64,000 nucleotides of DNA from Ambrosia x helenae. Its lineage: Eukaryota; Streptophyta; Magnoliopsida; Asterales; Asteraceae. This document shows positions 61,905 to 64,000 of the stretch, piece after piece; position 1 is the stretch's first letter, and the number at the start of each line of letters is the position of its first letter. The DNA lies in the NCBI GenBank assembly GCA_030844895.1, contig CM061233.1, positions 64,319,190-64,383,189 of the forward strand, in the 5' to 3' direction. The notes under the pieces are model-generated. The model saw only the letters and a program-made list of their open reading frames with translations. It was not told where the DNA came from and searched no databases. Position numbers and translations under genes: made by a program.

Positions 61905-64000
61905 ATGGCTGAACAACCAGAGAATATTGACGCTCCAGCAGTGAATGTTGAGACTCCAGCAGAGATAGCTGTTCAAGATCCAGTCCCCGCAGCTGAAACA
62001 TCTACACCGAGCAGTTGGTCTTTCGAAAGATCGCACAACTGTTGCGCGTATTTAGGAGACGTGGAGAAGAACACAGAGTTCACTGGCATTATTGAGTTTC
62101 TGAAGAGGAGCAGGATTGTACACGCTTTAGCCACACCAACCATCATCTACAAAGACATAATAGAAGATTTCTACCAGAACGCTAAGTATGATTACTGGGA
62201 TAATCAAACCATTATCAAGAGCAAGATTCAGGAGATAGATATGTTCTTGACTGAAGCCGACATCCGGGAAGCTTTACAGATTAAGTTCGAAGATAGAGAA
62301 GATCCCAGGGAATTGTCGTGGACTGAACAGAAGGCGTGCTTCTTAAGGATGAAATACAAAGGTCCTATCACTGACGGATCGATGTATAAGGGGAAGTTGG
62401 GAGTGCAGTACAAGTACTTTGCACATGTTCTGATCCATGTTTTTGGATGTGTTAGTGGTGGCTATGACGTGATGAGGAAGAGTTTGAGCTCATTAATGGT
62501 TGCGTTGACACTCAACAAACCATTTAATGTGTCTGGGATGATACTTGACCACATGTTGGAGATGCTGAGGGGTATAAAGTTCAAGAAATTCATGTTGTAT
62601 CCAAGGTTTCTAATGATGATCTTTGACCACAAGTATCCAATGCTGAAGAAGGATCCGACAATGATTCTAGGGCAAGATCACATGAATATTAGAACCTTGA
62701 TGAGGATGAAAGGTTATAAGGGTGTAGCTGATAATGAGAAACCACCCAACAGGAGATTGTTTGGAGCTTTGGCTCGTCCGGATTACACTGATCCAGGCAA
62801 GAACAAAGCTAGACATGATGATAGTGACTCAGATAACGACGATCCCTTAGTGTATGCTGATTCAAGCACTAAGCGAAAGCGTCAAGTAGTCAATCCTGGA
62901 GCCAAAGGGAAGGGCAAAGGAAAGGCTATTGATCAGGGGAGCACAAAGCAACAGGCTGCAAGAAAGAAATCGACTGCAAAGAAAGGTTCAGGTTTGGTGG
63001 ATGAAGAGTCTGTGGATTCGGAAGAGACTGAGGTTGATGAACAGTGGGATTCTGATGACGAGAACGTGAGGACCACCAAACGTAAGGCCACTATGGTTGG
63101 TGAGTCTGAATTATTGAATCAGTCGATAGAAGAGTCTGAGAGGAGAAGGAAATCAGTTGAAGATGAAGGTTTGGGAGTTGATTTAGCTGAATTGAGTGTT
63201 GGAGACACAGTTGTTGTGAATTTGCCTAAGAAGTCAAAGAAACAAAAGACGATGGCAAAGAAGTCTAGTGTGAAAGAACTGAGAGAGAAGGAGTTGGCTC
63301 AGTTGTTGAAGGGTAAGAGATTGCCTGATGCTGGAACACCTTCCAAGTTATCTTCACCAGTTGCTAAGAAGCAGAAGAAAGGAAAGGAGGCAGAGACTTT
63401 ACCAATCGATCAGTTTAATATCGATATGGATAAAGTGCTCGATATGTTTAGGAAGCCTCAAAAGGAGAAAGCTGTTGAAGTTGAGCCCTCCAGATCAAAG
63501 TCAAAGAAAATGACTGTTGATGACGATGTTATGAAACAGGTCAATAAGAAGATGGAGGATATGATGAAAATGCTGATTGCTCAACAAGCTGAAATCACTA
63601 AATTCAAGCAGAATGAGGAGAAGATGCTCCAGATTGTAGTTGCTTCAAAAGCGAATCAGGATGATATTAATGAAAAGATTCAGTTGTTAGAAGCTAAGAA
63701 TGAGAAGCTTGAGAGGAGATGTGATAGAAACAAGAACAAGATCAAACTGATCAAGGCTGATAACAAAGAGTTGAAGAAGGAAAACAAACGCTTGTGTGGT
63801 TTGATTGAAGAATTGTATAGCAGAGCACCCCAGTTGAAAGAGGGTGAGGAAGATGAAGAAGAAGATGAGCAGAAGGTTGACTATGAGTATTCTGAATCAG
63901 AGAAAGAAGATGATGATGATGAGAGGATGATGATGGTTCTGATAAAAGTGATGATGACAACAATGATGATGATGATGACAATGATGATGATGATGATGGT
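61905..64000 (+). pseudogene. S3 ORF3, partial at the window edge, frameshifted
   Basis: Identical at the start (MAEQPENIDAP) and highly similar to the S2 ORF3 for about 670 codons, through the helical N-terminal domain, Lys-rich region and coiled coil. At about 63921 one base is missing relative to S2 (GATGAGAGG versus GATGAAGAGG). The acidic GAT repeat is then read in another frame as Met-rich nonsense up to the window edge. The C-terminal domain lies outside the window. The indel is in a low-complexity repeat, so a sequencing error is possible. Confidence 0.8.

Larger units (their letters stand above)
50768..64000 (+). mobile_element. S3: Sirevirus copy, runs off the window
   Basis: Shared LTR, primer site, leader, complete gag, complete pol, spacer with internal promoter and the first ~2.1 kb of ORF3. 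The remainder of ORF3 and the 3' LTR lie beyond 64000. Confidence 0.93.

Overview
The window is a retrotransposon-dominated stretch of a plant nuclear genome, probably a eudicot. Evidence is plant Ty1/copia polyproteins, tRNA-iMet primer sites, FAR1-type Mutator-like (MULE) remnants and GT-AG introns. Asteraceae is my guess, because the extra ORF of the large elements resembles, from memory, an extra ORF common in Asteraceae Copia elements. No intact ordinary host gene was recognised.

Layout. 127-5338: a young Copia element (E1, minus strand) with 5-bp target duplications, one in-frame stop after gag and one integrase frameshift. 5344-6687: anonymous DNA with a degenerate ~240-bp triplicate repeat. 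6688-22013: a 15.3-kb Sirevirus-type Copia element (S1, minus strand) that split the third repeat unit (TSD CTATA). 23134-26032: a 2.9-kb non-autonomous Copia element (N1) encoding only Gag plus a protease-like domain. 27253-38007: a chain of non-autonomous DNA elements (X, W, Y) at TA microsatellites. X keeps the C-terminal zinc knuckle and Y the N-terminal FAR1 exon of a MULE-type protein. Y also holds a 2.65-kb solo LTR and is flanked by a 364-bp direct duplication. 38093-40510: a 2.4-kb non-coding LTR element (P1), a likely parasite of the Sirevirus family, whose second LTR is fused to the middle of a Sirevirus gag. 40511-64000: two near-identical Sirevirus copies (S2, S3, plus strand) sharing one LTR at 50768-51304.

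The main interest is the three-copy Sirevirus family. Gag (about 1350 aa) and Pol (about 1143 aa) are in the same frame, separated by a stop. In all three copies that stop lies inside a perfect 168-nt, phase-0 GT-AG intron whose removal would fuse Gag to Pol. Downstream of pol is a third gene (ORF3, 1218 aa in its intact copy) that appears to have its own promoter (TATAAATA), a non-coding first exon and a ~590-nt 5'UTR intron ending exactly at the ATG. Dense arrays of a short CpG-bearing motif (core TTCGNCC / GGNCGAA) sit upstream of both the LTR TATA and the internal TATA, and again inside the predicted 5'UTR introns. This suggests an element with two parallel transcription units and splicing-controlled Gag, Gag-Pol and ORF3 output. 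All of this comes from reading the sequence; none has been tested by transcript data or database search.
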